This document shows, in pieces, positions 1 to 11,560 of a stretch of 64,000 nt of DNA; positions within the stretch are counted from its first letter, which is position 1, and each line of letters begins with the position of its first letter. The stretch comes from Prorocentrum cordatum (lineage: Eukaryota > Sar > Dinophyceae > Prorocentrales > Prorocentraceae), in the NCBI GenBank assembly GCA_963575745.1, contig CAUYUJ010003670.1, forward strand, positions 133,286 through 197,285, read 5' to 3'. Under the pieces are notes generated by a model. It was not told the DNA's origin. It ran no database searches and saw only the letters and a program-made list of their open reading frames with translations. The translations under genes were made by a program, and so were the position numbers.

Positions 1-480
1 TCGCTCTCGCTCTCTCTCGACTGTTGCACGTTGCTTCTGCCGCCGCCGGTTTGGCTCGTGGGCATGTCTTCAAAGCGATTGGCTGCCCGCGACATGCGCC
101 GCCCCCTTGGCGGCCGCGGTCGGGGCGGGCGGGTGGTTTTGCAATAGTCATGTTGGCGATCATGGTCGTGGTCGCAGTTGTCGCCCTGGTCGTGTTGGCG
201 GTGGTCGTGCTGCTTATGGTGGGCCGGCTAGTGGTGGTCGCGTTGGTGATCGTGCTGGTGTCGGTCGTTGTGGTGGTCGCGACAAGCGTGGTGGTCGTGG
301 TGGTGGTCGCGGTCGCTGGTGGCGGTCATAATCGTCGCGGTGGACGTGGTTGCGGTCGCGGTCGCTTGTGATGATCGCGGCGGTGGCAGTCATGGCGCCG
401 GCGTTGGCGGCGGCGACCGCGGCGGCGGCGGCGGCGGGAACTTAGGGGCTGGATGGTGTTCAGCAGTGTCGCGGATTTTG
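1..480. repeat. GTGGTCGTGG-like low-complexity sequence
   Basis: Imperfect short repeats of the type GGTGGTCGTG, GGTCGCG and later GGCGGC dominate about 130-440. Any reading frame through them gives only valine/glycine/arginine runs, so I do not call a protein. The first 120 bases hold a CTCTCG run and otherwise unremarkable GC-rich sequence. Confidence 0.6.
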
Positions 481-840
481 TAATGTTAGAGGGGTGTGCT
501 AATCTGCGAGGTCACCCAGCAGTCGCATTCTCGCCAAGGGGGGCGTTGCGTGGGCGACTTCCCATCCCCCGTGGGTGGCCGGCCTTTTCGGCGGCCGCGA
601 AGCGGGCGACGCGCGCGCGATCCGCCGTGGGAGTGCCCGCCACGCGGGCGACGCACTCGCTGATGGGCCCCCTTGCGAGGGCGACGCGCGCGTTCGCGGG
701 GGTTGCGGGCTTTTTCGGCAGCCGATGCGCGGGCGACGCGCGGGCGACGAAACGCGACGCGCCCCTTGTCGCGGAGGGGGTGGTCAGCGCACCGGTCGCA
801 TAACTGGGAAAGTGCGCCAGTGGATCTCCCTGAATACACT
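481..840. other. GC-rich stretch with no recognised gene
   Basis: Short GGGCGACGCG-type words recur (about 600-770), making several overlapping arginine/alanine-rich frames. No frame has a recognisable domain, and nothing else is visible. Confidence 0.4.
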
Positions 841-844
841 AAAG

Positions 845-1045
845 GGGGGGGGTCCAGAACCCCTCCCCCCCCCACCCCCCTCCTTCAAAGGAGGGGGCGT
901 CCGGGCCCCCCCTTCTTCCCCCTGAAGGAGGGAGGGGGTTCCCGAACCCCCCCTCCTCCCTCTCTTGAAGGGGGGGGGGGCTCCGGACCCCGCCCCCCCC
1001 CTCCCCCTTTTGGCGCTGGAAAGGGGGGGGGTGTTCGGACCCCCT
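845..1045. repeat. G-tract/C-tract cluster with self-complementary units
   Basis: Alternating runs of 7-10 G and 7-10 C surround short arms such as CTCCTTCAAAGGAG, a near-palindrome. Both strands contain several G-runs close enough for G-quadruplex formation, and the units can also fold as hairpins. A second cluster of the same kind lies at about 2485-2675, on the other side of the heptamer satellite. Confidence 0.7.
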
Positions 1046-1063
1046 CCCCCTCGTGTTCGGAGT

Positions 1064-2345
1064 GCGGAGTTGGGAGTAGGGAGTGGTGAGTAGTGAGTAG
1101 TGAGCTAGTGCGTAGTGAGTAGTGAGTATTGGGTAGTGAGTAGTAGTGAGTAGTGAGTATGAGTAGTGGGTAGTAAGTGGCGAGTAGGGAGTAGGGAGTA
1201 GGGAGTGGGGAGTAGTGAGTAGTGAATAGTGAGTAATTAGGGTGTACTGATAAGTGAGTAGTGAGTGGCGAGTAGTGAGTTGTGAGTAGTGAGTAGCGAG
1301 TAGTGAGTACAGAGTAGGGAGTAGGGAGTAATGAGTACTGGGTAGTGAGAAGTAGGTAGTGAGTAATGGGTGGCGAGTTGTGATTAGTGAGTAGTGAGTA
1401 GCGAGTTGTGGGTGGTGCGTAGTGCGTAGTGAGTAGTGAGTAGTGAGTAGTGGGTAGTGAGTAGTGAGTAGCGAGTAGTGAGTAGTGAGTAGTGAATAGT
1501 GAGTAGTGAGTAGTGAGTACTGAGTAGTACGTAGTGCGTAGTGAGTAGTGGGTAGTGAGTAGTGATGAATAGTGAATAGATAGTAGTGGGTAGTGGCAGT
1601 GGGTAGTGAGTAGTGAGTAGCGAGTAGTGAGTAGTGAGTAGTGAGTAGAGTGTAGTCAGTAGTGAGGAGTGGGTAGTGATTAATGAGTAACGAGTAGGGA
1701 GTAGCGAGTAGTGAGTAGTGAGTGCTGAGTAGGGAGTAGGGAGTAGGGAGTAGTGAGTAGTAAGAAGTGAATAGCGAATAGTGGGTAGTGAGTAGCGATT
1801 GGTGAGTAGTGGGTAGTGAGTAGTGAGTAGCGAGTAGTGAGTTATGACTAGTGACTAGAGATTATGTAGTGACTAGTGAGTAGGGAGTAGTAAATAGTGA
1901 GTAGTGAATCGTGAGTAGCGGGGAGTAAGTAGTGAGTATTGAGTAGCGAGTATGTATGGGAGTAGCGTGTAGCGAGCGAGTACTGAGTACTGTGTAGTCA
2001 GTATTGTGTAGGGAGTAGGGAGTAGCGAGTAGCGAGTAGTGGGTAGTGAGTAGTGATTTGTGGGCAATGAGTAGTTAGTAGTGAGTAATGAGTAGTGAGT
2101 AGTGGATAGTGGGTAGTGGGTAATGGGTAGTGATTATTGAGTAGTAAATGGGGAGTAATGAGTAGTGCTTAGTGAGTAGTGAGTATTGAGTAGTGGGTAG
2201 TGAGGAGTGAGTAGTGAGAAGGGGGGAGGGAGTAGTGAGTAGGGAGTAGTGAGTAGCGAGTAGTGGGTGGTGGGTAGTGAGTAGTGGATAGTGAGTAGTG
2301 AGTCGTGAGTAGCGAAAAGCGAGTAGTGAGTAGGGGGTAGTGAGT
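1064..2345. repeat. GTAGTGA heptamer satellite
   Basis: About 1.3 kb of an imperfect 7-base tandem repeat, GTAGTGA (equivalently TCACTAC on the other strand). Variants include GTAGCGA, GTAGGGA and GTGGGTA. The drift is spread along the array, with no obvious higher-order unit. There is no coding potential; the apparent minus-strand frame is a Tyr/Ser/Leu/Thr repeat. Confidence 0.9.
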
Positions 2346-2484
2346 AGGGGGCTGAGGTTAGTGGTTAGGGGGTAGGGGGCCCCTCGTGACTCCCTTTGGG
2401 GCTGGGGTTAGTGGTTAGGGTTCGGATTCGGGGTTTGGGTTCGGGTGAGGACTAGGGGTAGGGGTGGCGGGGGTCGGGTTCCGG

Positions 2485-2675
2485 CGTCAGGGGGCGGCGT
2501 GGCGAAAGGGGGGGAGGGGGGGGGGGGGTTCGACCCCCCTCCTTTTTTTTGAAAGGGGGGAGGGGGGGGGGGTCCCCGACGACGGAAAGGGGGGGTGGGG
2601 GGTGGGGTTCCCGACGACGGATCGGGGAAGGGGGGGAGGGGGGGGGTCCTAGCCCCCCCCCCTCCTGGGGAGATC
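2485..2675. repeat. second G-tract/C-tract cluster
   Basis: This has the same composition as the cluster at 845-1045: G-runs of up to about 10, short C-runs and CTCCTTTTTTTTGAAAGG-like arms. The two clusters bracket the heptamer satellite. Confidence 0.65.
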
Positions 2676-2816
2676 CAGCGGCGCGCCCTCCATAACTGGG
2701 CCTTCGCACGTGGAACAGTGGAACGTGCGAAAAGAGGGCAATGACTCTAGTGGAGAATATCGAAGTGATTAGAATGACCCCGACCAACATGAATTGGGGC
2801 GCTGATTGGACGCGCG

Positions 2817-3203
2817 GTGCCGGGCTGGTATCGCATGACCGTGCAGCTATCGGGCTATCGGGAATATCGTGTTCAAAACAATGTACATAATATTGCCCGA
2901 TTCGATCGGGGTCTCGTCTTTGCGTTACTGGAAACTTATTCCAGGTGGCATTCCCGCGTGGCAGTTCGATATCTTCTTGCGAAATGGGGCTCTGGCGAGA
3001 TTTTTTGGCGACAGCTGGCGCTACGCATTGGCGAGCTTAAGACGCTCCTCGCCGATCTCCAGATGATAGAAGGGGGGGCGGGCGCGGAAGGACTCTGGGC
3101 AATGCCCAGTGACGGAAAAATGAGAAGACAAAAAGCAGTGTTGGAATTTGACATTGTTTTCTTCGGGCACAGTTCGCGCCGCGCCAGGAACTCGGGGGCT
3201 TGA
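2817..3203 (+). CDS. hypothetical ORF, possibly spurious
   Basis: A 128-codon open frame starts at an ATG in the first non-repetitive stretch of the window, where GC is visibly lower than elsewhere. I recognise no domain, signal peptide or membrane segment. It directly precedes the Tpt1-like fragment at 3277 in a different frame and may be part of the same decayed coding unit. It could equally be chance. Confidence 0.2.
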   Translation: MPGWYRMTVQLSGYREYRVQNNVHNIARFDRGLVFALLETYSRWHSRVAVRYLLAKWGSGEIFWRQLALRIGELKTLLADLQMIEGGAGAEGLWAMPSDGKMRRQKAVLEFDIVFFGHSSRRARNSGA

Positions 3204-3276
3204 CGTTTGTTTGCTAAGCGACATTCTGGTGGAGGTTTACAAGGATGGTTCTAAATGACAGATCCCGGCCCTGGCG

Positions 3277-3876
3277 ATGCGTGGATTATCATTGCTATCG
3301 CCCAACTGCGTTCAGATCTTGGGCGCCCCAGCAAGTGGTCATCACTTGCTCAGTCGCTCCATTGAAGAATTCCAGAAACAGTTGGGTGGGATCGCAGATT
3401 TGCCCAGCGACGGATTGAGGAGAGCGGTTGATGAGCTCCCAATTCCCGCGTTGATTCGGGCCGCTCAAGGGCATTCCTTTCGCGTTGTGGACATAGAACG
3501 AATGCTTGCACCATATGAGTGCATCAGAATGTCTTCCTCTCGCGGCCCTCTAATGCGTGTCGCGTCGAATAATGCCGCGTTGCATTCGCGGTTGGGAGAC
3601 GTGGAGTGCCTGGAAAAAGAGCCAGGGCTCGTTGACAAGCCTGGATTTTACAATGTAATGCGGCTACTCCATGCGATGAACACATTTCATCAGATGACGC
3701 AAAGGACGCGGCCCCCCACTGGCTCAGCTCGCGGGGGCAATCCGTCGGAGATGGCCCGCCCACTACGGTCGGTCACGCTCAACGTGCGGCCTTTTCGTTG
3801 TCGAGGCGATTGGGCCCTGAATCTACGGGCCACTTGTGGATTGTGCGCCATCAGACGCAGTGGGGCAGCATTCTGA
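3277..3876 (+). pseudogene. Tpt1/KptA-like RNA 2'-phosphotransferase fragment
   Basis: The frame encodes IRAAQGHSFRVVD (about residues 61-73), closely resembling the IRAxQGHS signature of Tpt1/KptA enzymes. Those remove the splice-junction 2'-phosphate from RNA with NAD+. A further hydrophobic stretch ending near IERMLAP fits the segment that follows the signature in the family. The N-terminal lobe with its leucine-rich KLSKxLSxxLRH helix is not visible upstream, and the family's C-terminal half is not recognisable after residue about 100. A full enzyme is near 200 residues, so this is a fragment. A degraded second candidate lies near 48.4 kb. The call rests on one motif. Confidence 0.42.
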
Positions 3877-5500
3877 TTTCCCGCGATCCGGTGTCTCTGA
3901 CAAGCGAATTTCGGGTGGTGCCTGACGGGGCGTTGGTTTCGAAGCAGAGGCCCAAGTGGGTCGATATTTCCAGGATCATAGCCTTCCAACGTGATGATGG
4001 TGCTGCAGGGTCGACGTCGATTAAATTGTGCGATGATAGTTGGGTTTACCAGAATATTGAACTTGACTGCGGCAGTGCCAAATCTTCACTCTAACGGACA
4101 AATTCGCCCAGTTCTTGGCGACGATGCCATCGCAGAGGCGGATTGCGATTTCTACATTCTTCCGCGGGGCGACGATGGGCGCTACATTTGCATCAACTTG
4201 CAAAGATTTCGTACAGGATTCGGTGGCTGTCTGCCGCGTGAGGTAACTGTCTCAGGTCTCGGAAATTCACATGCTTAGCATAGCATCAAGTTGTCCGAGC
4301 AGTTTGATTCATGCATGCGGCAGCGAGGTCTCGCGAGGCCGGTTAAGCTTGGGAGCGAACTCTTGAAATAACGGATAGACGCACAGAGCAGGGACTGCTT
4401 CGATGCTTGCAAACATGAACTTGAAGAATATGACAAGCACAGAAGGCGATGTATTGAGAAGAAGGAGGTTCGGCTTGTAACGTCGAAAGCGGGCATTGCC
4501 TATCTTGCCAATCAGCCTGGACCTGTTCCATCATGGAGAGCCGAGAACGTCGGTGATAAATTTCCTGCGCGTCATGAACCATGCGTTCGATATCTAGAAC
4601 CTTTCAAACGCAGTTCTTTCCATATAACAGACGGAAGAAAGACGATGCGAGGACCGCTGATTGGCGGCCATTTCCTTGGCGACGCACTGATCGGACTGCC
4701 GCGCTGATGTCACGTCCTCCTTTAGTAGCATTAGCATGGGCAGGGGCGGGCGACGAGCATGTTCTCCCTGCAGGTGGATGGCGAGCCTGGGAGGATGAAT
4801 TTGGTTGCGCAGGGCGCTAAACGCCCTGCCGCCAGCTGGCTTGCGGGGGCCTGTTCAACAGTGGGCCCGACAGACCAGGCGGGGGCGGCCAGCCCATGGC
4901 CGGCGCTTGCTTAACGGGGTTCCCGGCAATGAACGTGGGAGAATTTCGGGGCCCGCCCGCGTCGCGCATCGAGATCGATCGCAAGACGGAAGGATGTTTT
5001 GGCGAGCCTGGGGGCTGACCAATCAACGTTCCGCGGCTCGGTCATGCCCCCAGTGGGCCCTGATCCGCAGGATGATTGATCCGCAGGATGATCGATATCC
5101 CGTGGCAACCAGGCTCGCGCACCAAAACGACATCGAATATCTCAAAGGCGACCCTTTCGCGTTCAACCTGGCGCGCGGGGGGCCGCAGCTCTATTGGAAC
5201 AAAGCGGTGGGGGATGACCTTGAGGGGGAAGAAGTCATGGAGACGCGATCTCAAGGAAAAGACGATCAGGCAATTCCAGACGTAATTACTGACCCCGCCG
5301 CTGCAACTCCTGTATAAACGTCAGTGTTTGCTGCAAAACATGCTGCGTGCAAATGCATGTTGGAGAATTTGAAGAAAGGGGGGGGGGGCAATGATGCTGC
5401 AGACTTCAGCGAACAGTTTGCAGAATGCTTGGGTCATTCTTGGATGGCAAGATCACCGACCATTCTCGTCATGTGGAACCAGTCAGAAGTCTAGGGGTTG
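3877..5500. other. unrecognised sequence with scattered short ORFs
   Basis: The composition is moderate GC and not repetitive. Short frames occur on both strands, for example 3798-4094 and 4805-5317 on plus. None shows a motif I know, and their overlaps suggest that most are chance or decayed fragments. Confidence 0.3.
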
Positions 5501-5519
5501 TTCGAGGGAGCGTTGAAGG

Positions 5520-5897
5520 GTGCATTGTGGGACGTCGATATGTTGCGTTCCCTGGCGATCCAGTCAATTTGCAAACGTCGTTCGGATCGGAACATTGCCC
5601 CAGGTAAAGATAGGAGAGGTAGTCAGAAGCTCAGGTCTGGTAGAGCAATGCATCAAGGGTATGGGGTTCAATTTCAGATCCCAGGAGGGCAACGCTTCGA
5701 GATCGATCCAGGAATGCAATATTATTTTCGAGGGTAAGGTCGAATGGAATGAAGAACGGACTGGCGATCGCGCTGGATTTTGTGATATATTGATTACCGT
5801 ATATGACGAGTGCTGTTGCGATTGCGCTCGGTATTTCGAGGGTGTGCAAACCGCGAAGGTTTCCTTTATCGGTTCAGCCGATCGGAGACCCACTTGA
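5520..5897 (+). CDS. hypothetical ORF, unknown
   Basis: A 125-codon open frame has ordinary amino-acid composition, including a cysteine cluster (CCCDC) near residue 103. The frame ends at 5897 where the sequence becomes alanine/proline-coding and GC-rich. No domain recognised. A possible exon or decayed gene fragment; low confidence. Confidence 0.2.
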   Translation: MHCGTSICCVPWRSSQFANVVRIGTLPQVKIGEVVRSSGLVEQCIKGMGFNFRSQEGNASRSIQECNIIFEGKVEWNEERTGDRAGFCDILITVYDECCCDCARYFEGVQTAKVSFIGSADRRPT

Positions 5898-5899
5898 TG

Positions 5900-6520
5900 T
5901 TGTTGGTGGGAACATTGCCTCAGCTCTCGCTGACATTGAAGCGCAGATCGGCATTCGAGCCCAGAGCTCGCCTAGTGCTCTCGGCGCAGAACCGGCGGCG
6001 CCTGCCAGCGGAGTGCCCGCAGCTGCTAGTCTTGCCTCAGTGGGGGCCACGGTGGACGCTGCTGGCTAAGCCGGCGGTGCCGCCCGCGCCTGGATCATGT
6101 GAAGCGATGGTATTAGAGCCTGCGGCAGGCGTGGCCGCCGGGTCAGCCGGTGTTTCACGGCCTGTCTTCCAGGGTGCTGCGCTGCTGCCGGCCGCGCCGC
6201 CGGCTGCGGCCGCTGATGGGAGGGGCCCCCCGCCGGCCGTCGCCGGGGCAGGCGCCGCGCCGCCCTGCGCCGCCGACGCCGCCGTCGGCGCCAACGAGGA
6301 GCCGCTGCCCGCGCGAGAGCATGGCGCAGTCCCGGCCTCGGCCCCCTGCCGTTTCGAGAATGCGCAGGGAGTGGGCTGATGTTGTGCGTGGCGATGCAGA
6401 TGAATCGCGGGCAGGAGATCTGCCGCGAGTCGCCTCTGCTGATGATGCTTCTGCTCTTCAGCGTCGAGCCAGCTTTGAGATGCCGGGGAATTGCGATGCC
6501 GCGGAGACTTGCCGCTAGGG
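5900..6520. other. GC-rich Ala/Pro/Arg-coding low-complexity region
   Basis: GCCGCC-type words (densest about 6180-6330) keep several frames open on both strands, giving alanine, proline or arginine runs. This is typical of GC-driven open frames and not evidence of a gene. Confidence 0.35.
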
Positions 6521-7333
6521 CAAATCTCAGCATTAGATACCATGTGAACAACAGTGACTACTGGGTTGACAGTAGCAACAAACGGATGTGGCAATATTGG
6601 AATGCAAATGAGTACGCCTGTATGTTTGGTCACGAAATCGTCGATGGTTTGCGCAGAGGAGGAGGCGAGGCCGGTTCAACCGGCATGGGCCTTACCTGTC
6701 GAACAAAAGCGAGACAATTGTTCCGACCCTGGACATGAACATTCAATTTTGACACGGGGCGCCCTTCTGGTGTGGGAGACGTCGGTTTGCTGCGGCCCTC
6801 TTCAAGGGAGCTCCTGTGGTAGTAAATGTTACTCCGCCCTGTGCGCCGTAAAATTGTTTTTGGGCTTGGGCGCCGCGGAGGCCAAACTGCTTGGGTGTGA
6901 CGCGAACCCGAGGAGCTCCGAACGGAGCCCAGACTTCGGGCCTACGCATCCCGCCGCGGGGGGAGTTGTTAAACCTGTTGCGAGGAAAGCGGAGCGTGCG
7001 CCGGGTCGTCGCCGTGTCGTCGTCTCCCCTTCCCGTGCAAGAATCCTACGCATTCTAGCTCAACGGGCCCTACCGCCATGTCGATACGTGTTTTCCACAG
7101 TACGGATGAAACCGATATTAGCTATATCATCAGCATCACATCCCACATTTGCAAGGGACTCCGTTTCTCTGGCAAATACCTGGTTTTCCGAGCCTTCAAT
7201 GAAGGCCCGCCCTTTCTCGCTTCGCTCCTGGGCTCGCCGCCTAAAGGGGGTGGAGATCTCATCGTGGTCCTCGCGTAAGACCGCGCTCCGTTGGGCCCGC
7301 CAGAGGAGCTGACGAGAGGGGCGGCCGCCGCAA

Positions 7334-8090
7334 TCGATGGCGGCATCTAAGAAAGAGGGCGAGGTCGCGTGTGGGTCCGCGCAGGACTTGCGTTCCGTTG
7401 GAGCCACAGGAAGTCGTGATTCGGAGGGGGAAAGGTACCTATGCCGCTACCTTCCGGGCCTCGTTTTCCACCTTGTCGGCCTCCTGGGAGGCACTCGTCG
7501 CCACCCCTGGATTCGCTCGAAATCCCGGTCAGACGGCGCCCCAGAAGAAATGTGGGGATTAGCGGCATCGGGACACTTTGGTTTCCCAGTGACACTTGTG
7601 ACACAAGCGCAGCTGGCACCGCCTGGAGGAGGAGGTCGGCGAGGCCACTTTCGGGCCTGCGTAGGAATGCGCTCCGCTGGGCCCCCTGCGAGTTCACAAA
7701 TGTGGCGACACCTTGGCAGCTGCTTGCATCCAGCGCAGGGATGATGGGGTTTTCGTTTGGGTCGTTGTCGGACTGTGCCCTTAGACCCCTCTCACGCGTG
7801 TTCCCGCATTTGCGCAGCCGACAGCATCCTGGTGGGGCGATGTCTCCTTTCGCTGTCCGTAACACCGCGCTTCCCTGGGGTCGCGGAAACGGCGCTAGGT
7901 GCGCAAATGGCAGCATCCAGGGAAGACGAAATGTCGCTTGGGTTTGCGTGGGACCACATGCAGGTGGACCCCCCAGGAGCGCACGAAAGTGGCGGCACCT
8001 GCGCAATGGGCAGCGCCGGCGGAAGCGAGGTTCCGTTTTGGGCCTGCGTCGGGTCGCGTTCCGATGGGCCCCCCCAGGAGCTTACAGCAG
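7334..8090. repeat. imperfect repeat family with GCGTTCCGNTGGGCC-like cores
   Basis: Four related segments recur at about 7334-7412, 7634-7692, 7905-7980 and 7981-8085. Each joins a word like GGCAGCATC(C)A to GGCGAGGT..GCGT, then a core such as CGCGTTCCGATGGGCC or TGCGCTCCGCTGGGCC. A part at 7450-7560 (GGCCTCCTGGGAGGCACTCGTCGC) also occurs, diverged, at about 61548-61640. This is a dispersed, partly tandem repeat and not a protein gene. Confidence 0.55.
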
Positions 8091-9599
8091 CTGGCAGAGA
8101 CTAGAAAACGCAGAAGTAACGCAGGAAAACCGCAAACAACCGAGAGAAGGAAACTAATGACAGGATGCAGGAGGGGATGTGTGCGAGGAGGGGATGGGAG
8201 AGCAGCAGCAGCAGCACCAACGCGCTATGCAACAACGAGCACCCACGTACAAAGAGGTTTCGGGGAACATTTTCTTGGTTCTCCTCCGGCAGGTTTCCAA
8301 TGCCTGTGCCCTCCCAGTGTCTTGTTGGAGGGCCACCAGACAGGATCCCTTCGGGACTTCTTTTGGATTGTTGGGCGTTTTGGTGACATCTTGGTGGCCC
8401 TCGGGGTCTGTGGGCCACAGCGGTTGCACTTCGGGTGTGTATTGGTTGGTCTTTGGGCCTTCTTGAGGCCGCGACGAGTGCCAGCAAGCAAAGTGTTTAG
8501 AGGGTGATCCATTCACGCGGATGCGCTACGACAGGATGATTACAGCAATACCAGCAGACAACTAACGAGCTGGATGCACGGTGGCGGATTTTAGGAAGGG
8601 GAGGGGAGAGGAAGGTGACATAAGGGAAGGGACATGAGGGAATAGACCTGTCGCGCAGGCTCAGTGATGGGACCGAGACGACCGCTTTGGGCGCAATCGA
8701 ATCTCCGCCTTCGGCATGGGGTTCAGTGCTGAATACCGAGCCTTTCGTGAAAGCGTGGAATGTCATCGTCGAGGACCGCACACGGCGCGCGAACATTTGC
8801 ATTCTCCGTTCGCCCGCCCATCCTTTCCACACATGCCTTGTCCGTCTCTTTCGCCTTCGCGATCCCCCTCGTGCTCCGTTCAGTGAGCCTTCCTTTCCCT
8901 GAGACTAAAGATCACGATTTTCAATCTACGCTCCTTCTTTTGCAGGTTCTTCCCGTTCCACCTGCTGCCGTTACTCGTGCCATGGTTCGTTGGGCCTATT
9001 TGTGGGGCCCTTGAGCCACTGTCCAGTATAACTCGCGTGTATTTTTGTTGATCGGCACTTCCTGCACCTGCTTGGTAAACCCTTTTTGATTGAGTGACGT
9101 ACAGTTCCACTCGGAGTTCGTTGTTTCACGCGTGGTATCCTCGCGCGCGAAAGAAGGCCGAGCTAGGTCAGGTGACTCCGGTGATCGCCAAGGGCCACAC
9201 GATGGTGGCAGTTCTTCGGCAGTGGCACCCATTTTGAGGCTTGTCTTTTCAACGTGCAGGGAACACAGGTATCCGAGGGTCCATCTTACTCAGATGGCGA
9301 ACATAATGTGCACTTCGTTCTTTCCGTTCTTCCGTGCCGCTTCAGTGGACCTTTCTCGCTGGGCGAGACCAACTCGAACGACGACGGCGCACTCGGCCGA
9401 TTCGCCCAGAAGTCTGCGACTCCTTCTCGGCTGCCTGGAGTCATGCGTGGACATCCTTCTTGTTATTGTTGTGAGGCGGGCGCTTTTCCTCGCTCGCGGA
9501 TTTTTTGCCGAATTCTCATTATCAAAAAATAAAGACTGTTGATCCCCCTTCCTCCGGCAGCACATGCGTTTTTAAATTGAAGTGCCCCCCTGGGGCTCG
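8091..9599. other. unrecognised region, possible ORF at 9254-9532
   Basis: No recognisable protein. The 92-codon plus-strand frame at 9254-9532 has balanced composition (serine/glycine-rich, ending with a basic tail) and could be a real exon, but it shows no motif. The rest is mixed-composition sequence without arrays. Confidence 0.25.
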
Positions 9600-9620
9600 C
9601 ACCTTGTTTTTTACAAGGTG
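9600..9620. other. perfect small stem-loop
   Basis: CACCTTGT and ACAAGGTG form an 8 bp perfect stem around a TTTTT loop. It lies between partly complementary C/G-rich flanks. A structural note only; no function is implied. Confidence 0.5.
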
Positions 9621-10620
9621 AAGTCTCGCGCCAGGGACTGGCCCCCTGGCCCCCGAACTACAGCAACATCGGCTCCCGCCTGATACCGTCTTACAATTTA
9701 CTCGAAATCGCGCTCGCGATACTTCTTCACACTATATCCAGAATGTGCTCTCTCGCGTGGGACCTCCTCTCAGCTTATTGAGACGCCGCGCCCACGACAT
9801 TCAGGATTCACGCCCCCTCTTCGGACTTCCTCATGATTTATTTGGGAATCGTGATGTCGTTAGAAACTATCTCGCGATTCACGCAGGACAGGCGCTTCAG
9901 CGACCCGCCCGCTCGCCCGACCCGACCGTTAGGGTCCGCCTGGCCGACCCGCGGCGTCTCCCGAGACGTCGTCGATCCTCGACCCATGAATCGTATAGTA
10001 CAGTGCATAGTTTACTGGCCTTCAGAATCCAAACATTGTGCAACGCATCGCGTTGGAGCGGGGCCTGGAGCGAACCCAAACATATGGCACGGTGCGCGGG
10101 GGCCGTTCTCGTCAGGGCCCACGCCGTCCGCTGGCGCCCTCGAGGGCGGCGCGGCTCTGGCGCAGGTGCTGTCGGTAGCAGATCATGGGAGCCCTTGATG
10201 TCCTCGCCATTCCGTCTGTAGAGTGCACTAGCGTGCGCTGGCGTCTGGTCATCGCTGAGGAAGTGCCGATGTAGCGTCGATTTGGCGTCGATGCGCATCG
10301 ATTCGCGCCACCTGGCGCCAGCTAGCGCCGACAAGGCGTCGATTTAGCGTCGGCCCGCGTTGATCCGCAAGGGCCATCCAGATGGCATGGTAGGCTCCCG
10401 CGAGCTGCCGCGGGCGGGCCCGTGGGAGGGGCCGCCGGGGCCCTGCCTAGGGCAGGGCGGTCCTCGCCCCCCGCCCCCGCGGCCGCCGGGCCTCGGACGG
10501 CTGCCCCGAGGGCTGCGGGTGGGGGGTCCTGCCCGCTGCGTCAGCCGCCGCCGAGGCCGTCGGGCTGCCCACAGGCAGGCCGTCGGATGACGTCCGTCCG
10601 TCCATCTGTCCGTCCTTCGA
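9621..10620. other. unrecognised, GC-rich toward the right
   Basis: Overlapping frames on both strands with no motif. Near 10270-10350 the word GGCGTCGAT(TT) recurs several times. From about 10360 the sequence is Pro/Arg/Gly-coding low complexity. Confidence 0.3.
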
Positions 10621-10624
10621 GTGT

Positions 10625-10782
10625 GAGATCGACTACAGAATGGATTTGCTCCGGAGTTGAAACTGCCGTCCGATCTACGGAACATATGTAGAGTGTTCGT
10701 AGATCTACGAAGATTATGCGTATTTGTCACAGCTTCTACGAGCATGCCAATGTTGCGGTAAGTCAATTCTGTAGTCGACCTC
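10625..10782. mobile_element. MITE-like element with about 23 bp inverted ends
   Basis: The left end (10625-10647, GAGATCGACTACAGAATGG...) and the reverse complement of the right end (10760-10782, GAGGTCGACTACAGAATTG...) match at about 20 of 23 positions. The 158 bp unit contains the perfect palindrome CGTAGATCTACG near its centre and has no coding capacity. I see no clean target-site duplication, so it may be a structured repeat and not a transposon. Confidence 0.4.
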
Positions 10783-11470
10783 CTACTCGACATCTGTCTG
10801 TCCTTCCCTCCAGCCAGGTCGAATGGTTCGGCCGGCTTCCCGTTCCAGCGGCGTCTGGTCGCAGTGTCCCACGGTCGGCGCGGTCCCTCGGGGCCAGCAC
10901 GCAGTCCTCCCTCTTTTTCTTCCCTGCCCTTCTCTCTCCCCCTTCCTCCTTCCACCCTTCCTTGTTCGCTCCTTCTTCCTCCCTCCCTCCCCTTCCTCTC
11001 TCCTCTCCCTCACCGGAGTTGGTGTACCGATGCCCATTTCCTTTTCCGCCTTACTTTTCGGGCCTCTTTGGGAGTCCTTGTCGCCACTGGACGGATGCGC
11101 TTGGGAACGCTGGTTTGAGCGCACCTTGTGATAGGTGCGTGGCGTGGTGCTTTCAGTGTCATTCTGCCACATTGAGTAGTGACCCTTCGCCGGAGTGACC
11201 TCTGGTGCGCGGCTTTCTTGGGGCGCGTGGGGGCCACACCCAAGCAGACAGCCCGCAACTGTCGCATCGCGTGCATCGATCGGCAGCCTGCGCACCAACG
11301 GTCATTCTTGCCCGCGGCTACTCTTGCGCACAGCCGATGTCTGTCTTTTTCTATCCCCCCACAGGCGCCGCTCGAGGGCGTCGCTGGCTCAGCCGCGCGG
11401 CCTGCCGTCCGGTCTCAGCGTTGGGCAGTCGGCTGGGCTTTTTGATGGAGCAGTGTCGGGATCCCGCAGA
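10783..11470. other. pyrimidine-rich stretch, no gene seen
   Basis: A CTTCCCTC-rich tract (about 10905-11020) is followed by mixed sequence. Frames on both strands are open but compositionally biased, with no domain recognised. Confidence 0.3.
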
Positions 11471-11473
11471 GGG

Positions 11474-11476
11474 TGT

Positions 11477-11521
<45 letters not shown>

Positions 11522-11557
11522 GGTGCCCCGGTGTGTGTGTGTGTGTGTGTGTGTGTG
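11474..11557. repeat. (GT)n microsatellite
   Basis: Two blocks of GT dinucleotides are separated by about 13 bases (GGGGTGCCCCG). It immediately precedes the long hairpin at 11561. Confidence 0.95.
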
Positions 11558-11560
11558 AGA

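Noticed and set aside
2341-2440. Telomere-like TTAGGG/TTTGGG words
   Set aside because: Only single scattered words without tandem TTTAGGG units; better explained as the degenerate edge of the heptamer satellite.
9225-9240. CCATTTTGAGGCTTG as a spliced-leader relic
   Set aside because: The match to the leader breaks after CCATTTTG and no downstream gene is recognised, unlike the 41.2 kb case.
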